A stretch of DNA of 64,000 nt from Clostridiales bacterium GWF2_38_85. Its GTDB lineage: Bacteria > Bacillota > Clostridia > Oscillospirales > CAG-382. Position 1 is the stretch's first letter, and every line of letters begins with the position of its first letter. Made by a program: the position numbers and the translations under genes. Positions 18,084 to 27,082 of this stretch are shown piece after piece. A model generated the notes under the pieces. The model did no database searches, had not been told where the DNA came from, and saw nothing but the letters and a program-made list of their open reading frames with translations. Location: assembly GCA_001797275.1 (NCBI GenBank), contig MGOY01000024.1, forward strand, positions 1-64,000. Direction: 5' to 3'.

Positions 18084-18911
18084 AGCTATAAGAGCAGTAT
18101 TCCTGTATTCGCTTGGGATTACGCCCATACGCTTCTTGAAAATACGGCTGAAATACAGTTGATCGTTATACCCCACCGCTTCGGCAACCTCTCTGAGGTT
18201 GAGATTGCTTTCGGAAATCAGCTCGCATGCTTTTTTGATACGCAGTGTTATTATGTAATCAAGAGGTGCTGTACCCATATATTCCTTGAAAACAGTACGG
18301 TATCTGCTGATGCTGAGATGCTCGATTTCAGCAAGCGTTTCAAGGCTTATATCGGTGCAGTAGTTTTTCTTAATATAATCAAGTGAATTTGCAACCTTCT
18401 GCTCTTTTAAAGGTTGCTTTTCTGTTCCATGCTTGTTTCTGCTGAGTGCGACCATAATTGTTGTCAGCCTTGCAGCAGCTGATATTTTGAAGCAGTACTC
18501 ATGCTGAAGTGCTTCCTTGTCAAGATGCTGAAATTCCTTGATTACATTATCGCTGATGCCGACATCAACAATATTTGCGTTGTCAAACCTACAGCTGTCA
18601 ATAACAGCTTTTGCTCCGAAGCCTGTGAAGTGTACCCAGTGAAAAGAAACTGCTGCACTGCTATCGATATGTATTGGTGTGACCGGATAAAACACAACCA
18701 ACTGCCCGGGTTGAATAAGTCCGATATTTGTATATAATTCCCCGGACACAAGATATATAAAAAGGTAATCTGTACAACCGTTTTTAAGGTGTGTTTTTAT
18801 ACTGCTTTCAGTTGAACAATAACCGGAAGCATTTACAAGAAGATATTCGTTATTATTGGAATTATATTCATGCGAAAAGAAAAATTGGTTCAGCGACTCC
18901 AGTATAAACAC
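18072..18911 (-). CDS. AraC family transcriptional regulator
   Basis: 279 residues with an N-terminal cupin-like sensing domain (LVSGELYTNIGLIQPGQLVVFYP) and a C-terminal pair of helix-turn-helix motifs: SLETLAEIEHLSISRYRTVFKEYMG, then LREVAEAVGYNDQLYFSRIFKKRMG, the AraC signature. It is divergent from the Gfo/Idh/MocA gene at 19091, its most likely target. Start uncertain: the GTG at 18911 is very close to a GGGAGG site, and a CTG nine nt further in has better spacing. AraC proteins of this shape usually control sugar use. Confidence 0.9.
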   Translation of the reverse strand: MFILESLNQFFFSHEYNSNNNEYLLVNASGYCSTESSIKTHLKNGCTDYLFIYLVSGELYTNIGLIQPGQLVVFYPVTPIHIDSSAAVSFHWVHFTGFGAKAVIDSCRFDNANIVDVGISDNVIKEFQHLDKEALQHEYCFKISAAARLTTIMVALSRNKHGTEKQPLKEQKVANSLDYIKKNYCTDISLETLAEIEHLSISRYRTVFKEYMGTAPLDYIITLRIKKACELISESNLNLREVAEAVGYNDQLYFSRIFKKRMGVIPSEYRNTALIASKL

Positions 18912-18973
18912 CTCCCATCAGTTGAAAAGTCCATATAAAAAGTTGATTTATACATTGCTAAAATACTCGTCTT

Positions 18974-19002
18974 AGTATACACTTTCATTTAGTTTGCGTC
19001 AA
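18974..19002 (-). promoter_or_regulatory. Promoter of the AraC gene
   Basis: On the minus strand TTGACG (18997-19002) and TATACT (18974-18979) with a 17-bp spacer, in the divergent region facing the Gfo/Idh gene. Confidence 0.65.
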
Positions 19003-19090
19003 TATCAAATTTAAATAAGAAATCAAAAATATAAGTGATGCAATAAGCAAATAATCTAAACCTTTAAGATTATTGTGGAATGGAAAGACA

Positions 19091-20098
19091 ATGAAAAAAT
19101 ACGGAATTTTATTGATCGGCTGCGGTCATATCGGCACACAACATATCGAGGATATTTATTACAGAGATAACATTGATATTATAGCAGTCGTTGACACCAA
19201 TGAGGAAAAAGCTGCGCTTACAGCAAGTAAATACGGAGCAAAGGATTACGGAGCAGACTATAAAGCATTCATCAATGATCCAAGAGTTGATATTGTTATA
19301 ATCGCTACATATACAGCAACCCATCTTCCGCTGCTGCGGGAGTCGCTTGCAAACGGAAAGCATGTCCTCTGCGAAAAACCTATTGCAGGGAATTATGAGG
19401 ACGGCAAGGAATTTTACGAGCTTGTAAAATCAGCAAGCCAGAAGGTACTTGTTGCGCTTATACTGCGTCATAATAAATCCTACAACACCATCAAGTCGCT
19501 TATCGATGCCGGCGAAATCGGCGAGCTGAAGGTGATGAGGATAGCTCAAAGCCATCATGTAACCGACTGGGAAAGGCACAAAGCATTGCTTGAGGACACA
19601 TCTCCTGTCGTTGACTGCGGTGTACATTATTTTGATGTTATGCAATGGTTCACAGGGGCAAAAATCTGCGAGGTCAGCGGGATTGGCAACAAGGTTGAGG
19701 AGGACTCGCCGCGTGCGAATTATACTCTCGCAACCGTAAAGCTAAACAATGGCTGCATCGGATATTTCGAAGCCGGCTGGAGCAACACAATAGCCTCGCT
19801 CAATGTCAAGGAGTTTATCGGAACAAAGGGCAGAATAACCCTTACGCTCAAGGATCTCCGCTATTCCGACCGTGAAGAGGGCGACCTGATTTCAATCTAC
19901 CACCGTGACAACCGTGAATACAAAACATTGAATGTTGATTCCGAATACAAGGATATGAACGCACAGATTCAGACACTGATTGATATGATCGAGAACGGCA
20001 CTCCGGGCAGCCCGACAATCGATGAGGTATTCAGTGCATTCTACGCAACAATAAAAGCTGATGAAGCAATCGAAAAAGGTACCGTAATAAAAATATAG
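19091..20098 (+). CDS. Gfo/Idh/MocA family oxidoreductase
   Basis: NAD(P)-dependent sugar or inositol dehydrogenase-like protein, 335 residues. The Rossmann fingerprint LLIGCGHIGTQH is at the N-terminus, CEKPIA near residue 95 carries the conserved Lys, and GVHYFDVMQWF marks the catalytic His region. The start at 19091 has a GGAAAG site; an upstream in-frame TTG at 19073 is unlikely. Divergent from an AraC regulator, which suggests ligand-induced expression in sugar metabolism. The substrate is not evident. Confidence 0.9.
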   Translation: MKKYGILLIGCGHIGTQHIEDIYYRDNIDIIAVVDTNEEKAALTASKYGAKDYGADYKAFINDPRVDIVIIATYTATHLPLLRESLANGKHVLCEKPIAGNYEDGKEFYELVKSASQKVLVALILRHNKSYNTIKSLIDAGEIGELKVMRIAQSHHVTDWERHKALLEDTSPVVDCGVHYFDVMQWFTGAKICEVSGIGNKVEEDSPRANYTLATVKLNNGCIGYFEAGWSNTIASLNVKEFIGTKGRITLTLKDLRYSDREEGDLISIYHRDNREYKTLNVDSEYKDMNAQIQTLIDMIENGTPGSPTIDEVFSAFYATIKADEAIEKGTVIKI

Positions 20099-20111
20099 TA
20101 TTACATAAAAT

Positions 20112-20147
20112 ATCTCCGGTTGAAAAGTTTTCGACCGGAGATTTGTT
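20112..20147 (+). terminator. Terminator of the Gfo/Idh gene
   Basis: Nine-bp perfect stem 20112-20120 with 20134-20142, extended by A/T pairs inside, 14 nt after the stop codon and followed by a short T-rich stretch. Confidence 0.75.
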
Positions 20148-20324
20148 ATAATTCCGGATAAATGAAATGTTACAAAACAGAAATATATCAGAAATATCTG
20201 ACATCAAGTGATATCAGATGAAATCATTTGCGCGCCTAATCCAATCCAATACGAATCCGAAATCAATCCGAATACAAACACCCGAGGTCTCGAGGGATGA
20301 AAAAATCCCAGCCGGATAAACCAG

Positions 20325-20399
20325 CAGGGGGGTGTGTAAGGATGATTTTGATTTAAACACCCCCTGATGTAGGGGCGGCCACGCAGGGCTGCCCCTACA
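20325..20399. repeat. Intergenic palindromic repeat, GTAGGGGCG family
   Basis: Two adjacent hairpins: 20325-20335 with 20357-20366 (G-rich/C-rich arms), and 20368-20380 with 20387-20399, whose outer arm TGTAGGGGC is also found in the element at 28769. The surrounding 20150-20560 gap has no gene. Such GTAGGGGC hairpins are dispersed intergenic elements in many Clostridia (general knowledge). Confidence 0.65.
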
Positions 20400-20519
20400 T
20401 AGGCTTCCGTTTGCCTCCATTGCAAAATGCTGACGTATTTTTATGGAGGTGTAAGTTCGGACTTTTTCCGAATGAAAAAATATATATAGTATGCTATAAT
20501 ATTATCATCTGAAAAAGTA

Positions 20520-20548
20520 AATCCCCGATCAGGTTACGATTGGGGATT
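20520..20548 (-). terminator. Terminator of the nfnA-nfnB operon
   Basis: AATCCCC (20520-20526) pairs with GGGGATT (20542-20548). It sits 15 nt beyond the nfnB stop on the minus strand and is followed there by a TTTAC-TTTTT tract. Confidence 0.65.
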
Positions 20549-20562
20549 CATTTATATACTTT

Positions 20563-21951
20563 TTACTTTGCTTTCAGCATTTCATCTATTTCGGCTGCTG
20601 AATCTCTGCCGGCACCCATCGCAAGTATAACTGTTGCCGCACCTGTTACGACATCGCCGCCTGCGAACACGTTCTCACGAGAGGTTTTTGTTGTGCCTTC
20701 CGCGACGACAATACAACCGCGTTTGTTTGTATCAAGTCCCTCGGTTGTTGAGCGGATCAACGGGTTCGGAGTTGTTCCGACCGCTATTACCGCCGTATCG
20801 ATATCAAGTCTGAACTCGCTGTCAGCCTTTTCGACCGGCCTTCTTCTGCCGCTTGCGTCAGGCTCGCCCAATTCCATCTCAACGCAATCGACGGCGATCA
20901 GCTCACCCTTCTCGTTGCCGACAAAGCGGTTCGGGTTGCAAAGAAGCTTGAATATTATGCCCTCTTCCTTAGCATGCTCGACCTCTTCGCGTCTTGCAGG
21001 CATTTCCTCCTCGCTTCTGCGGTAGATTATATATACATTCTCAGCACCAAGTCTTTTTGCGCATCTTGCAGCATCCATCGCAACGTTTCCGCCACCGATA
21101 ACTGCAACCGATTTCGATTTTCTGATCGGCGTAACATACGAGTTGTCATACGCCTTCATCAAATTCACTCTGGTAAGGTACTCGTTCGCCGAATAAACAC
21201 CGACAAGCGCTTCGCCTTCGATACCCATAAAGTTCGGTAGTCCGGCACCGCTGCCAATGAAAACAGCTTCATAGCCGTCCTCAAAAAGCTCGTCAACCAA
21301 AAATGTTCTGCCGATAACTGCATTTGTTCTAATTTCAACGCCGTTTGCTTCAAGACCGGCGATTTCTCTTTTTACGATTTCCTTCGGTAATCTGAATTCC
21401 GGGATTCCATACACGAGAACACCGCCGCTCTTATGGAACGCTTCAAAAACCGTTACCGAATAGCCTCTTTTTGCAAGCTCGCCTGCACAGCTGAGTCCTG
21501 CAGGTCCGCTTCCGACAACAGCAACCTTTTTCGCATTCGCAGGAGCTGTCTTTTTCTCGGTCGGCTTACTGTGTGCCGCCGCATAATCAGCCGCAAAGCG
21601 TTCAAGTCTGCCTATCGCAACACTTTCACCCTTGATACCTCTGACACACTTGCCTTCGCACTGTGTCTCCTGAGGACAAACTCTGCCGCAAACAGCCGGA
21701 AGTGAGTTGGTTTCCTTTATCTTATCGGCCGCTTCAATAAATTTGCCTTCCGTAATAAGTTTAAGAAACTCTGGAATCTGTACCATAACAGGACAGCCCG
21801 AAACACAGGTACGGTTTTTACACTGCAGACAGCGTGCAGCCTCCTGCATTGCTTCTTCTTTGGTATAACCCAGCGCAACTTCCCCAAAGGTCTTGCTTCT
21901 TTCGACAGGATCGAGCTGTGCCATCGGTGTTTTCTTTGTTTTGTCAATCAT
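20563..21951 (-). CDS. nfnB: NfnB: NADPH-side subunit of ferredoxin-NAD(P) transhydrogenase (GltD-like)
   Basis: 462-residue flavoprotein of the GltD family. The N-terminus has the iron-sulfur cysteines ARCLQCKNRTCVSGCPV and later CGRVCPQETQCEGKCV; two nucleotide-binding motifs follow, VVGSGPAGLSCAGEL (FAD) and VIGGGNVAMDAARCA (NADPH), and FAGGDVVTGAAT near the end. The length and the partner gene directly upstream with a 4-nt overlap fit NfnAB, the electron-bifurcating NADH-dependent reduced ferredoxin:NADP+ oxidoreductase of Clostridia. A stand-alone glutamate synthase small subunit is the alternative, but no large subunit gene is nearby. Confidence 0.88.
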   Translation of the reverse strand: MIDKTKKTPMAQLDPVERSKTFGEVALGYTKEEAMQEAARCLQCKNRTCVSGCPVMVQIPEFLKLITEGKFIEAADKIKETNSLPAVCGRVCPQETQCEGKCVRGIKGESVAIGRLERFAADYAAAHSKPTEKKTAPANAKKVAVVGSGPAGLSCAGELAKRGYSVTVFEAFHKSGGVLVYGIPEFRLPKEIVKREIAGLEANGVEIRTNAVIGRTFLVDELFEDGYEAVFIGSGAGLPNFMGIEGEALVGVYSANEYLTRVNLMKAYDNSYVTPIRKSKSVAVIGGGNVAMDAARCAKRLGAENVYIIYRRSEEEMPARREEVEHAKEEGIIFKLLCNPNRFVGNEKGELIAVDCVEMELGEPDASGRRRPVEKADSEFRLDIDTAVIAVGTTPNPLIRSTTEGLDTNKRGCIVVAEGTTKTSRENVFAGGDVVTGAATVILAMGAGRDSAAEIDEMLKAK

Positions 21952-22790
21952 TTTATGTCAACCCCCTGAAAAAGCTTGCAGTCCTCGTCGCGTTTCTTTT
22001 CATCGCCTGAGTATGCTCTGTTTCTTCTCATAAGCTCGTCAAAATCGACCTCATAACCGTCAAAATCAGGACCGTCAACGCAGGCAAATTTGATTTTTCC
22101 GCCCACTGTAACCCTGCAGCCGCCGCACATACCTGTACCATCGATCATAATCGGGTTAAGGCTTACAATTGTTTTTATATTATACTGCTTTGTAAGCAGA
22201 CATACAAATTTCATCATTATAGGTGGACCAATTGCGATAACAAGATCATATTTTACACCGTTTTCAATCAATGCTTTAAGTGCATCGGTTACAAGCGCTT
22301 TATTTCCGTTTGAGCCGTCGTCGGTGCATATAATTAACTTGTCCGAAACGGCTTTCATTTCGTCTTCAAGAATAATCAGGTCATTGCTTCTGAAGCCTGC
22401 AATTATATCAACCTCGCAGTTCATATCATGTAGCGCCTTCGCCTGTGGATATGCGATTGCACAGCCCAGACCGCCACCGATAACAGCAACCTTAATATTG
22501 CTTTCAAGCTCAGAGGGTCTGCCGAGTGGTCCGACAAGGTCGGATATATATTCGCCCTCTTCTTTTGCGGCAAGCTTCTTGGTTGAATAGCCGACTGTCT
22601 GCGCAATTACTGTTATTGTACCCATCTCACGATCATAGCCGGCGATTGTGAGCGGAATCCGCTCGCCTTCTTCGTCAACTCTGAAAATTATGAACTGACC
22701 GGGCATTGCTTTCTTTGCTATATCGGGAGCATCAAAAACAACCTCAACAATTGAATCGTTTAAAAAACGCTTTTTTACTATCCTGGTCAT
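21948..22790 (-). CDS. nfnA: NfnA: NADH-side subunit of ferredoxin-NAD(P) transhydrogenase
   Basis: 280-residue ferredoxin reductase-like protein. The FAD part has IPLTIAGYD near residues 45-53, the NAD part VIGGGLGCAIAYPQAKAL, and the C-terminus a 2Fe-2S cluster site CGGCRVTVGGKIKFACVDGPDFDG. This layout is shared with PyrK/DHOD electron transfer subunits and sulfide dehydrogenase beta subunits, but size and fusion-free pairing with an NfnB homologue point to NfnA. Overlaps nfnB by four nt. Confidence 0.88.
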   Translation of the reverse strand: MTRIVKKRFLNDSIVEVVFDAPDIAKKAMPGQFIIFRVDEEGERIPLTIAGYDREMGTITVIAQTVGYSTKKLAAKEEGEYISDLVGPLGRPSELESNIKVAVIGGGLGCAIAYPQAKALHDMNCEVDIIAGFRSNDLIILEDEMKAVSDKLIICTDDGSNGNKALVTDALKALIENGVKYDLVIAIGPPIMMKFVCLLTKQYNIKTIVSLNPIMIDGTGMCGGCRVTVGGKIKFACVDGPDFDGYEVDFDELMRRNRAYSGDEKKRDEDCKLFQGVDIK

Positions 22791-22819
22791 CTCTGTGTTT
22801 GCCTTTCCATATTAATTGA

Positions 22820-24106
22820 TTAATTGTTTACTTTTTCGAGTGCTTCTTTAAGCACCGGGAATATATCTTCTGCCATCATCCTGAAACCGAGGTCTGTAGG
22901 ATGAAGCCCGTCAACTGTATAGTCGCCGGGGTTATACTCATCGTAGAACAGGCTGCCGTCAACAAAATACACATTTTCATCGCCCGCTTTTTTTGCTTTG
23001 TTGTAATTAGCAATAATAAGTGAACGGCATTGAACTGCGTTAGTATCGTATTTACTGTAGTTGGCGCGAGATACAAATATAATCGGAATATCGGGGTGTG
23101 CTGCTCTGACGATTTCATAGAATGGATAGTGAGTAGGCGACAACTTCTCCAATGTGTCCGCATTGTAATCGTAATCAAAGACAAAAGCCGACATTTCAAT
23201 GGAAGCTATATATTCGGCAATCGAGGTTTCACCAAGTGCCGAGCCTGAAAATCCGAGGTTTACAATATTTGCATCAAACGCACGGGTTATAACATGGAAA
23301 TACGCAGTACCCGGTCTTGAAGCACAACCGCCCTGGGTTATGGATGAGCCGTAAAATACAACCGGTTTTTCATATGTATAAGGCAGCGGTTCTGCAACGG
23401 TTGAACCTGTGGGGAATCCGATTGACATCGATTTTACTCCAGCGTATAACGGTAAATCAATCATAACTTCCTTTGTTCCGGATGGAAGATAGATTGTTCC
23501 GCTGTATGATGGCTCCGTTTTAGGAAGTATTGTGCAGTTATATTTTCTTGCTGTTCCCGTTCCGACATAAACATCAATTCCGGAAACACCGCTTGGTGCA
23601 AAATGCTTCATACCGCCGTTTATATTCTGAAGAGTAATATCAACCTGTAGGCTAGTTGCATTTGTGCGGAATCTGATTCTGCCGCCCGATGTACTCCAGC
23701 CTAACCAATCATTATTATCTGAATACTTGTCCTTATCGGCAAGCAGCATTCTGTAAAGCTGGTTATTGTTCTCTTCAAGGCTTGCAAATCCGGATATATC
23801 GATAACCGGAGAGAATATGTTCAGGTATGTATAGCCGCCTGCGGTTTTGGTAATATATTGCGAATCAACCTCTTCTGCCTTAACAAAGGTGCCTGAGTTA
23901 ATATCAAGTGTCGATGAAACCGGCTCCCCGAAAACATATGTCGATGATTCCTCCTGTAAAACTTCGCTTACAGTGGATTCCACAGCAGCTGAGCTGTCAT
24001 CAACCGTTGATTCGGTTGACGAGGGTGTACCCGAACAGGCAGACATGAAAGTAGTCAATGCTGCAAGTATAATAATCAATAAACGTTTTTTCACAATAAA
24101 ATACAT
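22820..24106 (-). CDS. SGNH/GDSL hydrolase lipoprotein
   Basis: 428 residues with a lipoprotein signal (hydrophobic stretch ending FMSACSG, Cys near residue 24) and a Ser/Thr-rich linker. An N-terminal beta-rich domain (about 70-225) precedes an SGNH hydrolase domain: FYGSSITQGGCASRPG carries the nucleophile, NLGFSGSA the Gly block, and VDGLHPTDLGF the catalytic Asp-His near the C-terminus. This two-domain plan is that of carbohydrate acetyl esterases. It follows nfnA but has its own long structured leader (24118-24224). Confidence 0.85.
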   Translation of the reverse strand: MYFIVKKRLLIIILAALTTFMSACSGTPSSTESTVDDSSAAVESTVSEVLQEESSTYVFGEPVSSTLDINSGTFVKAEEVDSQYITKTAGGYTYLNIFSPVIDISGFASLEENNNQLYRMLLADKDKYSDNNDWLGWSTSGGRIRFRTNATSLQVDITLQNINGGMKHFAPSGVSGIDVYVGTGTARKYNCTILPKTEPSYSGTIYLPSGTKEVMIDLPLYAGVKSMSIGFPTGSTVAEPLPYTYEKPVVFYGSSITQGGCASRPGTAYFHVITRAFDANIVNLGFSGSALGETSIAEYIASIEMSAFVFDYDYNADTLEKLSPTHYPFYEIVRAAHPDIPIIFVSRANYSKYDTNAVQCRSLIIANYNKAKKAGDENVYFVDGSLFYDEYNPGDYTVDGLHPTDLGFRMMAEDIFPVLKEALEKVNN

Positions 24107-24117
24107 ACTTTCTTTCG

Positions 24118-24224
24118 GAGTTTGTGAGGTTTCGGCTTACCGAAATTCCATCATTTTGATGGGAAATACAAACTCGCGGGTTGAATAAACTTAAATTAGA
24201 AGCGATGCTCCTTTTTGTTCAACC
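24118..24224 (-). promoter_or_regulatory. Structured leader RNA upstream of the SGNH lipoprotein gene
   Basis: On the minus strand the leader folds as a hairpin (24218-24224 with 24179-24185) followed by a three-way junction: outer stem 24168-24175 with 24118-24125 (8 perfect pairs), one inner hairpin 24158-24162/24148-24152, another 24140-24145/24130-24135. It ends about 12 nt before the start codon. The fold suggests a riboswitch-like or protein-binding element; it did not match any riboswitch consensus I know. Confidence 0.5.
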
Positions 24225-24320
24225 TATCTCTCCAATATGCATAAATTAGTTTAGTATTTATTCGTTCAGTATTGATTATTATACAATATATACTTTAGAA
24301 TTGCAAGAATTTTTTCTTAT

Positions 24321-24439
24321 ACTAAACCGCAATCAGAAACATAATTTAAAGGAAAGACCTTACAGCTCGCTCGTTTTCAAAACTAATTTCAATACAATTA
24401 GTTTTGAATTATTGCATCATGTTTCTTTTGCGGGTTAGT
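24321..24439. repeat. 119-bp palindromic element next to sigE
   Basis: Terminal inverted repeats of about 24 nt: 24321-24345 and 24416-24439 match over some 20 positions with one small gap. An inner perfect stem joins 24376-24386 with 24398-24408. No ORF inside. It looks like a miniature mobile or palindromic intergenic element, placed between the sigE stop and the SGNH leader; it may also end the sigE transcript. Confidence 0.6.
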
Positions 24440-24464
24440 GTTAGAGTTGCAAATCTGATATCAT

Positions 24465-25181
24465 TCAACAGCTTGACAATTCTTCCTTCAGCTTTTGAAT
24501 AATTTTCTTTTCGAGCCGTGAAATATATGATTGAGATATACTGAGCATATCAGCAACTTCTTTTTGTGTCAGCTCCTTATTCTGAGGATGATGCAGTCCG
24601 AAACGCAGCTCAATTATTTCTCTATCGCGTTTGTTGAGCTTTCTCAAGGCTTTATATATTTGTTTTCTCTCTTCTTCTTCCTCAAGCGACACTGAAACAT
24701 AATCGTTCTCAGTACCGAGAAGGTCTGACAGCAGGAGCTCATTCCCGTCCCAATCGACGCTGAGAGGTTCGTCGATTGAAAGCTCGGTTTTCAGGTTTGA
24801 GTTCTTTCGAATATACATAAGAATTTCGTTTTCTATGCATCTTGATGCATAGGTCGCCAGCTTTATCTGCTTTTCCGCCTTAAAGCTTCCCACAGCCTTC
24901 ATCAGCCCGATAGTTCCGATGCTGATTAAATCCTCGATCCCAATTCCGGTGTTCTCAAATTTTTTTGCAATATAAACCACAAGTCTGAGGTTGCGTTCAA
25001 TCAACTTGTTTTTCGCCTTAGGATCGGTCTCGAGTCTTTCAATGAGTTCTGTTTCTTCTTCTTTACTAAGCGGCGGCGGCAATGTCTGCGAACCGTTAAT
25101 ATAATACAGCTCGTCTTCTTTACCAAGAATTTCACGTAATATCCGTTTGGTCAGCGTTGTAATACCCTTTAATAAATTCAT
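24465..25181 (-). CDS. sigE: RNA polymerase sporulation sigma factor SigE
   Basis: 238-residue sigma-70 family protein matching SigE. The N-terminal pro-sequence (about residues 1-28, [14 protein letters not shown] onward) leads into [18 protein letters not shown], the region cut by SpoIIGA. Region 2 is [30 protein letters not shown] and region 4 [12 protein letters not shown] with the [19 protein letters not shown] helix-turn-helix. The start at 25181 has an AAAGGGG site at good distance; a GTG/ATG at 25199 is less likely. Directly follows spoIIGA. Mother-cell sporulation factor. Confidence 0.96.
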   Translation of the reverse strand: MNLLKGITTLTKRILREILGKEDELYYINGSQTLPPPLSKEEETELIERLETDPKAKNKLIERNLRLVVYIAKKFENTGIGIEDLISIGTIGLMKAVGSFKAEKQIKLATYASRCIENEILMYIRKNSNLKTELSIDEPLSVDWDGNELLLSDLLGTENDYVSVSLEEEEERKQIYKALRKLNKRDREIIELRFGLHHPQNKELTQKEVADMLSISQSYISRLEKKIIQKLKEELSSC

Positions 25182-25195
25182 AAACCTATCCCCTT

Positions 25196-25954
25196 TCAAA
25201 TTATATCTCCCGGGATATTTGCATTGAATCCACAGAAACTGCCCGGGCTGTCGTCAATCGCAATAATTAACTTTCTCTCGTTGGATTTACGTTGTGTTAT
25301 TGTCTTTATCTCAGCTACATCAGGCCGGAACCCAAACAGAACCCTATTGCCTGCTGCAGTTCTCACCGGTATTAGCCTTACACCGACGGTTTTATCATTA
25401 AGTTCACACAGACTATTAATAATATCTTTCTTAACCAGCACCACATTGTCACCGCTGATCGGATCACAAAGCTTGTTACCGCTGTCGACGAATCCGACAA
25501 CCGAAATTTCTTTGCCTTTATATTTCAGCTTTAGCTTTGCGGTTTTTATATGTATACGGTTTTTTATAAGTTTCCCGTAAATGTATGTAATCAGAGCAGC
25601 CGCAGGCAATGCCGCAAATATAGCAAGCTCATTTGCTTCCGACTGAATGTATATTACCGTAAAAATTCCACCAATCAAAACAGAACTTATAATAAATAAA
25701 ATCCATAGCTTCAGAAGCGAAACAAATCCCACCTTAACTGCAATTACACACAGTAAAAATGCTATTGCAAGATGAATTAATATGTTTTGATAATACAAGG
25801 CGAGAAGTGAGTAGACTGCTCCGACTGCTGCCGCAGCAGTCAGCCTTAGTGCCTTTATAGGGAGCTTCAGAACTGCTGTCGCGATATATATACAAACGAA
25901 ATCAACGCAAAAGTTAATAATAAAATAGATATCGGCATATATTATTGTATCCAT
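25196..25954 (-). CDS. spoIIGA: Sigma-E processing peptidase SpoIIGA
   Basis: 252-residue membrane aspartic protease that activates pro-sigma-E during sporulation. About five membrane segments occupy the N-terminal 130 residues (starting [14 protein letters not shown], a typical opening), followed by a soluble domain with [15 protein letters not shown], the D-S-G aspartic protease motif near residue 156. It is followed 14 nt later by sigE, the classical pair. Together they show that the organism has at least the core endospore programme. Confidence 0.94.
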   Translation of the reverse strand: MDTIIYADIYFIINFCVDFVCIYIATAVLKLPIKALRLTAAAAVGAVYSLLALYYQNILIHLAIAFLLCVIAVKVGFVSLLKLWILFIISSVLIGGIFTVIYIQSEANELAIFAALPAAALITYIYGKLIKNRIHIKTAKLKLKYKGKEISVVGFVDSGNKLCDPISGDNVVLVKKDIINSLCELNDKTVGVRLIPVRTAAGNRVLFGFRPDVAEIKTITQRKSNERKLIIAIDDSPGSFCGFNANIPGDII

Positions 25955-26103
25955 GATTAACCTCGTTCTTTTATTGTTATAAAGATCATTGGTTTCAACT
26001 TAACTTCTATTCTGATTATATTATAAATCAGCTGACGAAGAAATTTTGTCGTTTCGGAGATAAAAAATTTCTGTATTAATCACTGTTTTTGAAGGGAGGA
26101 CGC

Positions 26104-26142
26104 ATGAATTGCAGTAATTGCATTATCATGCCGATTTTATGA
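26104..26142 (+). CDS. 12-codon upstream ORF coupled to a small membrane protein
   Basis: MNCSNCIIMPIL, with a strong GGGAGG site four nt upstream, ends in a TGA that overlaps the ATG of the next ORF (ATGA at 26139-26142). The downstream ORF has no ribosome binding site of its own, so this mini-ORF probably feeds it ribosomes. Two Cys residues are the only notable content. Confidence 0.45.
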   Translation: MNCSNCIIMPIL

Positions 26143-26333
26143 AAAGATCAATTTTTATCCGTCTTCCGCAACCGCTTGTTTTTGTTATCTCGCTGCTTCT
26201 GCTTGTTTTAACCGTTCTTGCAATCATAAATTACATCGAGAAAAATCCGTTGCCTGTATTCGGTGACAGCCGAAATGTAAATGTTACATTTGAAGACCTC
26301 GCAGAAAAAATTTATGAAAATCTGAACGATTGA
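26139..26333 (+). CDS. Small membrane protein, unknown
   Basis: 64 residues: MKRSIF start, one hydrophobic helix (about 12-31), then a short acidic tail ending YENLND. I do not recognise the family. It lies just upstream of the SpoIVFB-like protease, in the position that SpoIVFA occupies elsewhere, but it is far too short to be SpoIVFA; a modulator role is only a guess. Translation appears coupled to the preceding 12-codon ORF. A TTG at 26118 is an alternative start. Confidence 0.55.
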   Translation: MKRSIFIRLPQPLVFVISLLLLVLTVLAIINYIEKNPLPVFGDSRNVNVTFEDLAEKIYENLND

Positions 26334-26353
26334 AAAAGTTTTTATGAAACGAG

Positions 26354-26971
26354 GTGATCCTGATATATATAATAATTCCGAATCTGAAGCTCAGAATCAA
26401 TATTTTCACAATCTGTGTAGTAATGCTGCTTTTATATCTTGAAAATCCGATATCAGTTTTATTGTTGTTATCCGCAGCGTTTATACACGAACTCGGTCAT
26501 TTTGTGGCAATGAAAATATTCGGAGCTGTAATTAAAAGAGTTGATATAGAACCCTTCGGCGCAACGATTGTATTCGATTCGTCAAAAAGCAGCTATCGAT
26601 CAGAGTTGAAAGTTGCGCTTGGCGGTCCGCTTCTGGGGCTGTTTACATCTGGTGCGTGTTGGTTACTCTTCACATATTACCCTTCTCCTCATCTGCTTTT
26701 ATTTTTGCTTGCTAATCTTGCATTTTCGGTAATAAATCTGATACCGTTCAGTACATTGGACGGTGGACTGGCACTGAAATCATGGCTGTTGTCAAAATAT
26801 GAACTAACCCAGGCAGAGAAAATTGTTAAGGTCATTTCTTTGATTTCAGTTGCAATTCTGTGCATTCTGTCGATTATGGTATTGAATGCTTCGGGCTATA
26901 ATATTTCTCTGCTCGCATTAACGGCATTTCAAATAGTAATCTTGTTTGGAAACATTATCTCAGGTATCTGA
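26354..26971 (+). CDS. Site-2 protease family membrane metalloprotease (SpoIVFB-like)
   Basis: 205-residue M50 family intramembrane zinc protease. The HELGHFVAMKIFG motif (near residue 46, HExxH) and NLIPFSTLDGGLAL (NxxPxxxxDG, third zinc ligand) are both intact, with four to six membrane helices. The size and composition match the SpoIVFB-like proteases found near sporulation and cell-division genes in Clostridia. The GTG at 26354 lies just behind an ACGAGG site; a CTG two codons later is an alternative. It may process pro-sigma-K or another membrane substrate (inference). Confidence 0.82.
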   Translation: MILIYIIIPNLKLRINIFTICVVMLLLYLENPISVLLLLSAAFIHELGHFVAMKIFGAVIKRVDIEPFGATIVFDSSKSSYRSELKVALGGPLLGLFTSGACWLLFTYYPSPHLLLFLLANLAFSVINLIPFSTLDGGLALKSWLLSKYELTQAEKIVKVISLISVAILCILSIMVLNASGYNISLLALTAFQIVILFGNIISGI

Positions 26972-27082
26972 TTTTTTTGTCGTTTTCCGTGCTTCGACAT
27001 TTTATTTTTTTCTGCGATGTTATAATCAGCTTACTCATATGGTATATTATTACATTTATATTGTGAAAGGGCGAAAACATCA

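Noticed and set aside
20204-20425. Minus-strand 70-residue frames in the GC-richer intergenic segment
   Set aside because: They lie across palindromic repeats, lack ribosome binding sites and are Pro/Arg/Gly-rich in the way expected of translated repeats.
26993-26999. Spo0A box (TGTCGAA on the minus strand) upstream of noc
   Set aside because: A single 7-nt match in AT-rich sequence with only a degenerate second half site nearby is expected by chance.
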